64,000 nucleotides of DNA from Amycolatopsis echigonensis (GCF_014174495.1 NZ_JACJHR010000001.1:244461-308460), one strand, 5' to 3'. Shown: positions 6,946 to 15,752, numbered from the stretch's first letter. Notes: a model not told the origin generated them from the sequence alone. Numbers and translations are program-made.

Positions 6946-7932
6946 ATGCGGGCGTTCGTGGTGACCGGACCGGGGGAGGCCGGACCGGCCGAGGTGCCGG
7001 AGCCGGTCGCCGGGGTCGGCGAGGTCGTCGTCGACGTGGAGCGGGCCGGGGTGTGCGGCACCGACGTCGAGTTCTTCACCGGCGAGATGCAGTACCTCGC
7101 CGACGGGCACGCCCGGTACCCGATGCGGCTCGGCCACGAATGGTGCGGCACGGTGTCGCAGGCCGGTCCTGGTGTGCATCCGGCGTGGGTCGGTCGCCGC
7201 GTCACCGGCGACACGATGCTCGGATGCGGGGAGTGCCGGCGGTGCCGGAGCGGCCGCCAGCACGTCTGCGCGGACCGGCAGGAGGTCGGCATCCGCGGCG
7301 GCCGGGCGGGGGCCCTCGCCGAACGCCTCGCGGTGCCGGTGCGCTCGCTGCACGAGCTGCCGGACGGGGTGGATCCCGTCGCGGGCGCGCTGGTCGAACC
7401 GGGCGGCAACGCGTGCCGGGCCGCCCGGGCGGCCGCGGGCGAGCGGGTGCTGGTGCTCGGCCCGGGGACGATCGGGCTGCTCACCGCGTTGTTCCTGCGG
7501 GCCGCGGGCAGCGAGGTCTATCTGGTGGGCGCGACGCCGTGGTCGGTGGAATTCGCGCGCGGCTTGGGTTTTTCCGCCGGGACGAGCGTTCCGGAGCCGC
7601 CGTTCGACGCGGTGGTGGACGCGACCGGCGATCCCGCGTCTCCCGCCCTCGCGGCCGAGGTGGTCGAACCCGCGGGCCGGATCGTCTGCATCGGACTGTC
7701 CGGGCGGCCGAGCATGCTGGACACGCGGACGCTGGCGTTGAAGGACGTCACCGCGATCGGCGTGCTGAGCGGGTCTCCGGGGCTGGAGCAGGCGATCGAC
7801 GCGTACGCGTCCGGCGAGGTGGATCCGCGGCCGCTGGTGGCGGCGACGGTCGGGCTGGGCGAGGTCGCGGCGGTGCTCGGCGGGGAGCGGCCGGCCGGCG
7901 CGCCGAAGATCCACGTCGACCCGCGCCGGTAA
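6946..7932 (+). CDS. Zinc-dependent MDR alcohol dehydrogenase
   Basis: A 328-residue medium-chain dehydrogenase. The catalytic zinc ligands are visible as CGTDVEFF (Cys) and GHEWCG (His-Glu), and the structural zinc is held by CGECRRCRSGRQHVC. The Rossmann loop appears as LGPGTIGLL. Such enzymes oxidise alcohols, polyols or sugar acids with NAD(P). The ATG lies 20 bp after the XRE gene and points the same way, so it may belong to the same operon. The substrate is unknown. Confidence 0.85.
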   Translation: MRAFVVTGPGEAGPAEVPEPVAGVGEVVVDVERAGVCGTDVEFFTGEMQYLADGHARYPMRLGHEWCGTVSQAGPGVHPAWVGRRVTGDTMLGCGECRRCRSGRQHVCADRQEVGIRGGRAGALAERLAVPVRSLHELPDGVDPVAGALVEPGGNACRAARAAAGERVLVLGPGTIGLLTALFLRAAGSEVYLVGATPWSVEFARGLGFSAGTSVPEPPFDAVVDATGDPASPALAAEVVEPAGRIVCIGLSGRPSMLDTRTLALKDVTAIGVLSGSPGLEQAIDAYASGEVDPRPLVAATVGLGEVAAVLGGERPAGAPKIHVDPRR

Positions 7933-7972
7933 CTGGGTTGCTTGGCGGGTGCGAAAACGAAAAGGTCGGGAC

Positions 7973-8467
7973 ATGAGCGCCGACCTGACGTTCCGCGAGC
8001 CGACCGAAGACGACCACGCGCGCGTGCTTGCCGCGCTGGGCCCGTGGTGGGGCGGGTTGAAGGGCGAAGCGGGCGCGAAGGAGCGGGCGCTGCTGGTGCC
8101 CCGCCTGTACTTCCAGCACTTCACCCCGACCAGCCGCGTCGTCGAGCGTCCGGACGGGGCGTTGGCGGCCTTCCTGATCGGCTTCGTCTCGCAGACCGAC
8201 CCGGCGACCGCCTACATCCATTTCGTCGGCGTCGACCCCGCGTTGCACGGGCAGGGGATCGGCCGCTCGTTGTACGAGTGGTTCTTCGAGCGGGTGCGGG
8301 AATTGGGCGTGCGGAAAGTCAAGTGCGTCACCAGCCCGCAGAACACCGCTTCGCGGGCGTACCACGCCCGGCTCGGGTTCGAGGTGTCCGACGTGCTTCC
8401 GGACTACGACGGGCCCGGGCTGGACCGGGTCGCGTTCACTCGCGGCCTGGCCGCCGGCCCAGCCTGA
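7973..8467 (+). CDS. GNAT family N-acetyltransferase
   Basis: A 164-residue GNAT acetyltransferase. The acetyl-CoA loop is GVDPALHGQGIGRSLYEWFF (residues 84-103), preceded by the beta strand AYIHFV and followed by KVKCVTSPQNTASRAYHARLG. It is a single-domain enzyme of ordinary length with no substrate clue. It follows the MDR gene by 40 bp and converges on the SRPBCC gene at 8489. Confidence 0.85.
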   Translation: MSADLTFREPTEDDHARVLAALGPWWGGLKGEAGAKERALLVPRLYFQHFTPTSRVVERPDGALAAFLIGFVSQTDPATAYIHFVGVDPALHGQGIGRSLYEWFFERVRELGVRKVKCVTSPQNTASRAYHARLGFEVSDVLPDYDGPGLDRVAFTRGLAAGPA

Positions 8468-8488
8468 CCCGGTCCCTCCGGGGCCTGC

Positions 8489-8929
8489 TCAGCGGGCCTC
8501 GATGACGGTCTGGAACTGTTCGGCGGCCCGCTCGACCTTCTTCTGCGGGTCGGCCAGCAGCGACGCGACCGCCTCGCCCAGTTTGCCCGCCGGGGGCCGG
8601 TATTCGAGCGAAATCTCCACGCCGGTGCGGCCGTGGCCCTTGTCCTCGAACCGGACGACGCCGGAGTTGCGCACGTCCGGATCGGCGTCGTCCACCGTGG
8701 TCCAGGCGATCTTGCGCGGCGGCGCGTCCTCGACGATCCGCGCCTCCCACTCCACTGTGGACCCCGCCGGTCCGTCGACCTTCCACCGGGTGCGCGTCCC
8801 GTCCTGGTCGACGGCTTCGACCGACCGGACGTCGGAGAACAGTTCCGGCAGCCGGGTCAGCGGCCGCCACCAGTCGTAGCACGCCTGCGCGGGAGCGTTG
8901 ACCTCGACGTAATGCGCTGCAGCAGCCAT
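8489..8929 (-). CDS. SRPBCC (START/Bet v1-like) protein
   Basis: A 146-residue SRPBCC-fold protein: HYVEVNAPAQACYDWWRPL opens the fold, VRSVEAVDQDGTRTRWKVDG and GVEISLEYRPP are strands of the curved sheet, and a long C-terminal helix with PQKKVERAAEQF closes the hydrophobic pocket. Actinomycete proteins of this type, often annotated polyketide cyclase/dehydrase, bind lipids or act in stress responses; the function here is unproven. It stands alone, leftward, convergent with the GNAT gene. Confidence 0.8.
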   Translation of the reverse strand: MAAAAHYVEVNAPAQACYDWWRPLTRLPELFSDVRSVEAVDQDGTRTRWKVDGPAGSTVEWEARIVEDAPPRKIAWTTVDDADPDVRNSGVVRFEDKGHGRTGVEISLEYRPPAGKLGEAVASLLADPQKKVERAAEQFQTVIEAR

Positions 8930-9043
8930 GGCACCTTTCCTCGGGAATTCAGCGGAATCTTGCCGAGTTCTCCGGCTACCCGGCCCCTCGGCGGGACAAA
9001 CCGGCGCTTCCGTTTCCGCGCGGGGGGAATCGCCGGACGGGGG

Positions 9044-9280
9044 TCAGTCGTCAGGAAGGCTTCGCGGACCGGCGGAGGTGTCTTCCGGGAGCTGTCCGGC
9101 CGGACTGCCCTGCGGGTACTGGCCGCGGGCGCGTTCCCCGGCGGTGCCCGTGACGCCGAGGACGATCAGTCCGATCCCGAGGCCGAGGTGCAGCCAGTCG
9201 TCGGCGTGGTCGAGGGGGACGAAGTTGGCGGCGCTGTGCTTGTCGATCGCGGCATGCCGACGACAAGGGCGGCCGCCGCC
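9044..9280 (-). pseudogene. Remnant of a DUF4383 membrane protein
   Basis: Read leftward, one frame gives DKHSAANFVPLDHADDWLHL continuing GLGIGLIVLGV to the stop at 9044, a close match to the end of DUF4383 proteins. The hydrophobic helix that should precede it (GLLAAAAALVVG) lies in a different frame, so there is a frameshift near 9255. The upstream two thirds of the domain are absent. The rest of the 574-bp stretch 8930-9502 holds nothing else that I recognise. Confidence 0.55.
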
Positions 9281-9502
9281 GCGAGCAGGCCGCCACCTGG
9301 ACCGGCCGCCGGGAAGCGGTGGTCTCGTGCTGGGAGACGGAGGCCCGGCTACCCGGCGGCGAGCGGGGCAAACGGCCGGGTCGACCGCTGAGACAGCTTC
9401 GGAACTACGGGAAAGAGGCGCCTTCGCAAGCGAGTCCCGTTGTGCTGCGCGGATTTCCGCCTGCGGTCCAGCCGGAGAGATCGGCTGCGCCGACGTTCCT
9501 GG

Positions 9503-10018
9503 TCAGCGTCGGGCGAACGCTTCCTCTCCGGCCCGCGCCCGCGCCGGCTCCAGGAGCGAGCGCTGCCGGTCCGCGCGGGCGAGGAGGCCGTCGAAATCCA
9601 CGGCGGCCAGCCGTTTTCCCAGGTTCGCCTGGTCCCGCAGGGTGGTCCAGAGGATTTTCTTGCCCTCGATTCCCATGGCCAGCGCCTCCAGTTCCCAGAA
9701 CCGGCTCAGCGGCGAGGACGACGCGATCCGGCCGTTCGGCTTGAACCGTCCCAGCCGCTCGGCCGCGAACGCGAAACCGGTCTTGACGGGATTCGCCCGT
9801 ACCGGCACCGCGCGCATGATTCCGCGGAACGTCTCCAGGTCCTGCGCGATCGCCGACGCCACTTCCCGCAGCGGCACCTCGAATTCGGTGCCCCGGTTGT
9901 TGCGGGCGGCGCGGCGCGCCAGCTCGCGCCACGCCAGTCCCATGGCCAGCTGGTCGTTGAGATAGATCCCGAGCAACGTCTCCATGCGCGCGGAGATACC
10001 CGGCACGGTCGCGGGCAA
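9503..10018 (-). CDS. Conserved actinobacterial hypothetical protein
   Basis: A 171-residue, mostly helical soluble protein without signal peptide. The pattern ARMETLLGIYLNDQLAM, FRGIMRAVPV, KTGFAFAAERLGRFKPNGRI and SPLSRFWELEALAMGIEGK recurs in an actinobacterial family of unknown role, often beside stress and SRPBCC genes. The TTG at 10018 gives the longest frame; the GTG at 10006 or ATG at 9985 are possible. It is the last gene of a leftward run with the SRPBCC, copper-binding and ALDH genes. Confidence 0.7.
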   Translation of the reverse strand: MPATVPGISARMETLLGIYLNDQLAMGLAWRELARRAARNNRGTEFEVPLREVASAIAQDLETFRGIMRAVPVRANPVKTGFAFAAERLGRFKPNGRIASSSPLSRFWELEALAMGIEGKKILWTTLRDQANLGKRLAAVDFDGLLARADRQRSLLEPARARAGEEAFARR

Positions 10019-10042
10019 CCGGGGAGCGGCGGGCGCGGCTTC

Positions 10043-10444
10043 TCAGCTCTCGACCAGGGCGGCCAGCCGGTCGAGGGACTCGCGCAGCTGCCGGTCGACC
10101 TCCTCGGCCGGTTCGCCGCCGTGGTTGCGCGGATCGTCGCCGAGGAAGGACAGGTGCAGCGTCGCGTAGCTGGTGCCGCCCTCGGCGGACGCGACCTGGA
10201 GCCAGCCGCTGTAGTCCGGGCTGCCCCGTCGTCCCCACTCGAGCCGGAGCTGGTCGCGGCGTTCCCGCAGGAGCCCGGGTTCGCCGGTGGAACCGGCCAC
10301 GTCGACGTCGACGCCGGGCGGTTCCGCGGGGTGGACCCGCACGGTGCCGGGCAGCCAGCGGTCCAAAGAGGACCGATCGGCCGCGGTGCGGAACACGGTG
10401 CTGGCGTCCGCGTCGACCCGTCGTTCGCATTCGAATTCGGCCAT
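10043..10444 (-). CDS. SRPBCC family protein
   Basis: A 133-residue helix-grip protein. FECERRVDADASTVFRTAAD and DRWLPGTVRVHP are the usual opening, with LQVASAEGGTSYATLHLSFL in the sheet and a C-terminal helix. It starts 6 nt after the stop of the copper-binding gene, so the two are surely cotranscribed. The ligand is unknown. Confidence 0.75.
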   Translation of the reverse strand: MAEFECERRVDADASTVFRTAADRSSLDRWLPGTVRVHPAEPPGVDVDVAGSTGEPGLLRERRDQLRLEWGRRGSPDYSGWLQVASAEGGTSYATLHLSFLGDDPRNHGGEPAEEVDRQLRESLDRLAALVES

Positions 10445-10450
10445 GGCGCA

Positions 10451-10861
10451 TCACTCCCCGGAGCCGACGAGATGGTCTCGCAGTTGCTGGCAGGCGTCCG
10501 CGCAGCCGCGGCAGGCTTCCGCGCACAGCGCGCAATGCCGGTGGCGGGCGGCGTGCCGCTCGCATTCGTCGGCGCACGCTCGACATGCTTGCGCGCAGGC
10601 TTGAAGCAGCGTGCCGACGACGCTCTGCGTCCCGGTCCGGCGGGAGAGCACTCGCGCCGTTGTGGCGCAGAGGTCAGCACAGTCGAGATCGGTGCGGATG
10701 CAGTGGACCAGACTGGCTGGATCTCGTTCGGACAGACAGGCATCGGCGCAGACCGAGCACGCGCGGGCGCAGGCGAGGCATTCGTCGACGCAGTTCGCGA
10801 TGGCCGCCGGGTCGAGCCCGCCGAGCTGCTCGGGGTGGCTTTCGATCAAGGGCAGCGTCAT
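10451..10861 (-). CDS. Four-helix copper-storage-like (Csp/DUF326) protein
   Basis: A 136-residue protein with 18 cysteines, nearly all spaced as CxxxC, CxxC or CxxxxxxC along predicted helices (C24, C28, C31, C35, C38, C42, C54, C61, C65, C89, C93, C96, C100, C110, C113, C117, C120, C124). This is the layout of Csp copper-storage proteins, four-helix bundles lined inside with cysteines that hold many Cu(I) ions. There is no signal peptide, so it resembles the cytosolic Csp3 group. It lies 31 nt downstream of the ALDH gene and upstream of an SRPBCC gene. Confidence 0.85.
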   Translation of the reverse strand: MTLPLIESHPEQLGGLDPAAIANCVDECLACARACSVCADACLSERDPASLVHCIRTDLDCADLCATTARVLSRRTGTQSVVGTLLQACAQACRACADECERHAARHRHCALCAEACRGCADACQQLRDHLVGSGE

Positions 10862-10892
10862 GGCGTCTTCTCCTTTCGCGGGACGGCCGGCC

Positions 10893-12353
10893 TCAGAGGC
10901 AGGGGTGGCTTTGCTCGTCCCGGACGGTGACCCATTGCCAGCGGGTGAATTCCTCGAGGTTGACGAACGCGCCGAACCGGCTGCTCCCGCCGGAATCGCC
11001 GATCCCGCCGAACGGCGCGAGGGTTTCGTCGTTCACGGTCTGGTCGTTGACGTGGATCATCCCGGCGTGCAGCCGGTCGCCGACCGCGCGGGCGCGAGCG
11101 GAAGATCCGCTGTGGACTCCCGCGACGAGGCCGTACGGCGTGGCGTTGGCCAGGCGGACGGCCTCGTCGTCGTCGGCGAACGTGGTGACGGCCGCTACCG
11201 GGCCGAAGACTTCCTCGGTGAAGGCGGCCGCGTCGGGCGAGACGCCGGCGAGCACAGTCGGGCGGACGAACAGGCCGTCGCGGTCGCCGCCGGCAGTGAC
11301 TTTCGCGCCCGCGTCGACCGATCGGCGGACGACGTCGTCGATGTGGTCGGCCTGGCCGGAGGTGATGACCGGGCCGAGATCGACGTCCTCGCGGGGATCG
11401 CCGACCCGGAGGCCGTCGGCGAGGCGCGTGAGCTCTTCGACGTAAGCGTCAGCGATCTCCTCGGCGACCAGGTGCCGGCCCACAGCCATGCAGACCTGGC
11501 CCTGGTGGACGAAGCTGCCGAAGGCGCCGGCCGCCGCGGCGGCCGGGATGTCGGCGTCGTCGAGCACGACGAACGCGTTGTTGCCGCCGAGTTCGGAGAC
11601 GAACTTCTTGAACCCGCCGGCCGCGGCCTTGGCCAGTTCGCGCCCGACCGGGGTCGAGCCGGTGAAGGAAATCATGTCGATGTGCGGGTCGTCGGCGACG
11701 GCGGTGCCGAGCTCGCTGCCTTTGCCCGGCAGCATGTGCAGCACGCCCGACGGAAGTCCGGCCTCCTCGAAGAGGCGGGCGATGACGACGCCGCAGCAGA
11801 TCGCGGTGTCGCTCGCGGGTTTGAGCAGCACGGCGTTGCCGGTCGCCAGCGCCGGGGCGACGGAGCGCAGGGCGAGGACGAGCGGGAAGTTCCACGGCGC
11901 GATCACCGCGACGACGCCGAACGGGACGCGCCGGGCGATGCTCGTGCGGCCTTCCTGGGTGGTGGGCAGCAGCGTGCCCCACGGCGCGCTCGCCAGCGAC
12001 GCGGCTTCATGCAGTTCGTCGAGGGCGAGGTCCAGTTCGAGCTCGACCGCGGTGGCCGTCTTCCCCGCCTCGCGGGTGAGCCAGCAGGCGATCTCGTCCC
12101 GGTGCTGTTCGAACAAGGCCGCCGCGCGGCGCAGGACCCGGGCGCGCTCGCGGTAGTCGGCGTGCGCCCAGTCCTGCCCGCGCTCGGCCGCCCTGGCCGC
12201 GGAACGGGCGAGGTCGCCGGCGGTGGCCGTGCCGACCTCGCCGAGTTCGTCGCCGGTGGAGGGTTCGGTCGAGGCCGCCGCCGCGCCGGTGCGCGTCCAC
12301 TCGCCGGTGAACACCCGGCCCGACCAGCGGCCCCGGTCGTCGAGCAGTCCCAC
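10893..12353 (-). CDS. Aldehyde dehydrogenase, benzaldehyde-dehydrogenase-like
   Basis: A 486-residue NAD(P)-dependent aldehyde dehydrogenase. VIAPWNFPLVLALRS and LLKPASDT line the cofactor site, FTGSTPVGREL is the nucleotide loop, ELGGNN holds the general base Glu, and GSFVHQGQVCMAVGR holds the catalytic Cys. The overall sequence and the HPCL tail recall benzaldehyde dehydrogenases that convert aromatic aldehydes to acids. It heads a leftward operon with the copper-storage-like, SRPBCC and hypothetical genes, and is divergent from the quinone oxidoreductase at 12466. Confidence 0.87.
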   Translation of the reverse strand: MGLLDDRGRWSGRVFTGEWTRTGAAAASTEPSTGDELGEVGTATAGDLARSAARAAERGQDWAHADYRERARVLRRAAALFEQHRDEIACWLTREAGKTATAVELELDLALDELHEAASLASAPWGTLLPTTQEGRTSIARRVPFGVVAVIAPWNFPLVLALRSVAPALATGNAVLLKPASDTAICCGVVIARLFEEAGLPSGVLHMLPGKGSELGTAVADDPHIDMISFTGSTPVGRELAKAAAGGFKKFVSELGGNNAFVVLDDADIPAAAAAGAFGSFVHQGQVCMAVGRHLVAEEIADAYVEELTRLADGLRVGDPREDVDLGPVITSGQADHIDDVVRRSVDAGAKVTAGGDRDGLFVRPTVLAGVSPDAAAFTEEVFGPVAAVTTFADDDEAVRLANATPYGLVAGVHSGSSARARAVGDRLHAGMIHVNDQTVNDETLAPFGGIGDSGGSSRFGAFVNLEEFTRWQWVTVRDEQSHPCL

Positions 12354-12465
12354 GTCCTGTCCTTTCGTCCGGGTACGCGGGTCGGCTACCCGGGCGCCGG
12401 ACCGGCAAACCCGGACCGGGCCCGGGAAGACGTTTCGCCGGGCCGGTGCCGGGTACCAGGGCGGA

Positions 12466-13416
12466 ATGTCTGTGCAAGCTGTGGTGATGGACGAGTTCGG
12501 CGGCCCGGACGTCCTGGCGGTGCGGGAGATCGAACGCCCCGAAGCGGGACCGGGTGAAATCCTGGTCCGGGTGTTCGCGTCGGGGACGAACCCGGTGGAG
12601 GCGAAGATCCGGCAGGGGGTGGCGATCCCGGACCTCGAGCTGCCCGCGGTGCTGGGCGGCGACGTGTCGGGCGTCGTGGCGGCAGTCGGCCCCGGCGTGA
12701 CTGACTTCGCCGAGGGCGACGAGGTGTTCTACACCCCGGAGATGGCGTCGCGCTTGGGCAGCTACACCGAGCTGAACGTCGTCGCGGCGGCCATCGCGGC
12801 GCCCAAACCGCGCGGGCTCAGCCACGTGGAGGCGGCGGCGATCCCGCTCGCCGGCGGGACCGCGTGGGAGGCGATCGTCCGCCGGCTGGCGGTCCGGCCC
12901 GGGGAGACGGTGCTGGTGCACGCCGGCGCCGGCGGGGTCGGCTCGTTCGCCGTGCAGTTCGCGATCGCCGCGGGCGCCCGGGTGCTGGCCACGGCGGGTC
13001 CGGACAACCAGGACCTGCTGCGCGACCTCGGCGCCGTCCCGATCGACTACCACGAGACCGACCCGGTCGAGGCGGTGTTCGAGCACACCGGCGGCCGGGG
13101 CGCCGACGCGGTGCTCGACCTCGTCGGCGGGGAGAACGTCGCGAAGAGCTCCGCGGCGGCCCGGGCGTTCGGCCGGATCGCGACGGTGCTGCCGCCGAAG
13201 GGCGAGCTGCGCGCCCTGTACCAGCGGAACCAGGAGCTGCACGGGATCCTGCTCACCCGGGAGCGCGGCCGCCTGGAGGAGCTGACCCCGCTCTTCGAAC
13301 GCGGCCAGGCCCGCCCCGTCGTCGACCAGGTCCTGCCGCTCGACCAGGTGCGGCGAGCCCACGAACGGCTCGATTCCGGGCACGGGCGGGGAAAGACAGT
13401 TCTCGCGCTCACTTGA
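12466..13416 (+). CDS. NADP-dependent quinone oxidoreductase-like MDR
   Basis: A 316-residue zinc-free medium-chain reductase of the quinone oxidoreductase/zeta-crystallin type. ASGTNPVEAKIRQG, GGDVSGVVAAVGPGV and the cofactor loop HAGAGGVGSFAVQ are diagnostic, and the cysteines that bind zinc in other MDRs are missing. It likely reduces quinones or enones with NADPH. It starts 112 bp from the divergent benzaldehyde-type dehydrogenase, so both may answer to the same electrophile or aldehyde stress. Confidence 0.85.
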   Translation: MSVQAVVMDEFGGPDVLAVREIERPEAGPGEILVRVFASGTNPVEAKIRQGVAIPDLELPAVLGGDVSGVVAAVGPGVTDFAEGDEVFYTPEMASRLGSYTELNVVAAAIAAPKPRGLSHVEAAAIPLAGGTAWEAIVRRLAVRPGETVLVHAGAGGVGSFAVQFAIAAGARVLATAGPDNQDLLRDLGAVPIDYHETDPVEAVFEHTGGRGADAVLDLVGGENVAKSSAAARAFGRIATVLPPKGELRALYQRNQELHGILLTRERGRLEELTPLFERGQARPVVDQVLPLDQVRRAHERLDSGHGRGKTVLALT

Positions 13417-13728
13417 GCGGCGGGCCGCCGCGCCCGTTGCCGCGATTTCCCTTCCCCTGACCGAGACGGCGGCGATGCCTGGAGAAAGTGCCCTGAACCC
13501 GCGGAGCGAGGCAGTCGTCAGTTGTCCCGAAAAGGCTTCTGGCGCAGGAAGTTCGGGCAGGTCACGAGGCCTGTCGCCCCCTAGGATCCCCGCCGCCGGT
13601 GCGTGTGCGTCCGGCGGCTGAGTTAGCCTTGGCCGGCAAGGTGAACCGAGCTGTCCGGCGGACGGCAGAGGTGAGGTTGTGATCGTGGTGCCCGCGGAGA
13701 AGACGCTGTTTCCGGCGGGGTGTCCGTG
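13417..13728. other. Intergenic stretch upstream of the MEDS gene
   Basis: No coding or RNA feature is convincing in these 312 bp. Two -10-like hexamers, TAGGAT (13582-13587) and TAGCCT (13624-13629), suggest rightward promoters but lack good -35 partners. A 16-codon reading frame from GTG 13679 to TGA 13729 follows an AGAGGTGAGG ribosome-site-like stretch and ends overlapping the next ATG (TGATG). Confidence 0.4.
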
Positions 13729-14655
13729 ATGGACACGGGGCAGGCGTTCCTGCATCCGGCGCTGTTCTACCGCGACGCCGGCGAGTTCGCGGCCGGGGTC
13801 GGCCGGTTCGTCCGCGACGGGCTGGCGGCGGGCGAGCCGGTCGCGGTCGCCGCGCCGCCGGAGCACGTGCGCCTGGTCCGGGCCGAACTGGGCGACGACG
13901 CCGGGCGGGTGCTGCTGGTCGACATGACCGAGGCGGGCCGCAATCCGGGCCGGATCATCCCGGGCGTGCTGCGCGCGTTCGCCGACGAGCACCCGGACCG
14001 GCACGTGCGGATCGTCGGGGAGCCGATCTGGGCCGGCCGGTCGGCGGCCGAGTACCCGGCGTGCGCCCAGCACGAGGCGTTGATCAACGTGGCGTTCGAG
14101 GACCGCTGGGCGACGATCCTGTGCCCGTACGACGCCGAAGCGCTGGGCCCGACGGAACTGGCCGACGCGCTCCGGACGCATCCGTGGCTGATCGACGGCG
14201 CGGGGGAGTGGCGAGCGAGCGCGGACTACGCACCCGACGCGGTGGTCGCCGACTACAACCGCGAACTGCCGCCCCCGCCTGACGCCCGGTCCTTTGTCGT
14301 CGCGGAACCGGACCTCGTCCACCTCCGTCAGGTGGCCGCCGAGGCGGCGCGGCGGCACGGTCTTGCCGAAGACCGGGTCGAGGACGTGGTGATGGCGGTG
14401 TCGGAGCTGGCGGTCAACAGCGTGGAGCACGGCAGCGGAGCCGCGGTGGTGCGGCTGGGTTCCGCCGACGGCGAGCTGGTCTGCCAGGTCTGGGACGAGG
14501 GTTGGCTGGCGGATCCGATGGCCGGCCGCGTCCCGGTTCTCCCGGATCAGGTCCGCGGCCGGGGGCTGCTCCTGGTGAACCATCTCGCGGATCTGGTGCG
14601 CATGCATTCGGACCCGGCCGGGTCGACGGTGGAGGCGCGGTTTGCCGCCGGGTGA
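13729..14655 (+). CDS. MEDS-domain sensor with anti-sigma-type HATPase domain
   Basis: A 308-residue two-domain regulator. Residues 1-180 form a MEDS (methanogen/methylotroph, DcmR sensory) domain, with HPALFYRDAGEFAAGVGRFV and the AECP-like EYPACAQHEALIN. Residues 195-305 form a GHKL ATPase of the RsbW class, with the N-box MAVSELAVNSVEHGSG and the G2-like RGRGLLLVNHLAD. Such proteins act in partner-switching control of stress sigma factors. An in-frame GTG at 13720 is possible. A second RsbW-like protein is encoded at 16830. Confidence 0.85.
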   Translation: MDTGQAFLHPALFYRDAGEFAAGVGRFVRDGLAAGEPVAVAAPPEHVRLVRAELGDDAGRVLLVDMTEAGRNPGRIIPGVLRAFADEHPDRHVRIVGEPIWAGRSAAEYPACAQHEALINVAFEDRWATILCPYDAEALGPTELADALRTHPWLIDGAGEWRASADYAPDAVVADYNRELPPPPDARSFVVAEPDLVHLRQVAAEAARRHGLAEDRVEDVVMAVSELAVNSVEHGSGAAVVRLGSADGELVCQVWDEGWLADPMAGRVPVLPDQVRGRGLLLVNHLADLVRMHSDPAGSTVEARFAAG

Positions 14656-14726
14656 AGGGCGCTGGGAAGCCGCGTCTTAGGCTGATGGCCGACAGAAAGC
14701 TATCCGTCTGGCAGGAGAGTGCGAGC

Positions 14727-15698
14727 GTGACCGCGGCAGCTGGCGACATCGAGAAGGCGGCCGGGGTGCTGCGCGACGGGGGCCTGGTGGCCTTCCCGAC
14801 CGAGACGGTCTACGGCTTGGGCGCCGATGCCTCGGATCCGGCGGCGGTATCCCGCATCTTCCAGGCGAAGGGCCGCCCGCCCACGCATCCGCTGATCGTG
14901 CACGTCGCCGGTGCGGAGCACCTGGACGGCTGGGTCGAGAAGGTCCCCGAACCGGCGCGGCTGCTGGCCGAGCAGTTCTGGCCGGGCCCGCTCACCCTGG
15001 TGCTGCGGCGCGGCCCGCGGGCGTCCTTGGCGGCGACCGGCGGTCTGGAGACCGTCGGCGTGCGCGTCCCGGACCATCCGGTGGCGCTGGCGCTGCTGTC
15101 GGCGTTCGGCGGCGGCGCGGCGGCTCCGTCGGCCAACCGGTTCGGCTCGGTCAGCCCGACCACGGCGGACCACGTCCGCGCGGAACTGGGCGACGCCGTC
15201 GACTTCGTGCTGGACGGCGGCCCCTGCCAGGTCGGGGTGGAGTCCACCATCGTCGACGCCACCGGCGACACCCTCAGCGTGCTGCGGCCCGGCGGCGTGG
15301 CGCGGGAAGACCTCGAAGCCGTGCTCGGGTTTTCCCTCGAAGTGCCGTCCGCGAGCCCGATCCGGGTTCCCGGCCAGCATCCGTCGCATTACGCGCCGCG
15401 GGCGCGGGTGGTTCTCGTCGAACCGGACCAGGTCGTCGCCGAGGCGGAACGCGCCCAGGGGCTGGGGCACCAGGTGGGCGTCTTCCTGCCGCCTTCTCAC
15501 GACGGCGCGCCGCCGGAGGTCCGCGCCGTCGTGGCGGTTCCGGCTTCGCCGGCCGAGTACGCCCGCGGCCTGTATGGCTTCCTGCGCGAGCTGGACCGGC
15601 AGGGGTGCGACCTGATCGTCGCGTCGCTCCCGGAGGAGAAGGGGCTGGGCCTCGCGATCGCGAACCGCCTTCGCCGCGCCGCGGGGCCTCGCCCCTGA
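14727..15698 (+). CDS. L-threonylcarbamoyladenylate synthase (Sua5 type)
   Basis: A 323-residue two-domain Sua5/YrdC enzyme that makes threonylcarbamoyl-AMP from threonine, bicarbonate and ATP for the t6A37 modification of ANN-decoding tRNAs. The YrdC domain is obvious: GGLVAFPTETVYGLGADAS, KGRPPTHPLIVH, RVPDHPVALALL, PSANRFGSVSPTTADHV and VESTIVD. The C-terminal Sua5 domain begins after PGQHPSHYAP. The GTG at 14727 has an AGGAG site 9 nt upstream and is preferred to the ATG at 14685. Confidence 0.92.
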   Translation: MTAAAGDIEKAAGVLRDGGLVAFPTETVYGLGADASDPAAVSRIFQAKGRPPTHPLIVHVAGAEHLDGWVEKVPEPARLLAEQFWPGPLTLVLRRGPRASLAATGGLETVGVRVPDHPVALALLSAFGGGAAAPSANRFGSVSPTTADHVRAELGDAVDFVLDGGPCQVGVESTIVDATGDTLSVLRPGGVAREDLEAVLGFSLEVPSASPIRVPGQHPSHYAPRARVVLVEPDQVVAEAERAQGLGHQVGVFLPPSHDGAPPEVRAVVAVPASPAEYARGLYGFLRELDRQGCDLIVASLPEEKGLGLAIANRLRRAAGPRP

Positions 15699-15717
15699 CC
15701 GCTTCCGCGCCGCGGGG

Positions 15718-15748
15718 AACCCTGAGGGAATCAGAGTCCCTCAGGGTT
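15718..15748. terminator. Terminator hairpin, copy 1 of a repeated element
   Basis: AACCCTGAGGGA pairs perfectly with TCCCTCAGGGTT around a 7-nt loop, a 12-bp stem between the convergent tsaC-like and csbD-like genes. The block from GGGAACCCTGAGGG through TCACGGAC recurs almost unchanged at 17299-17346, also between convergent genes. Confidence 0.8.
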
Positions 15749-15752
15749 GCCC

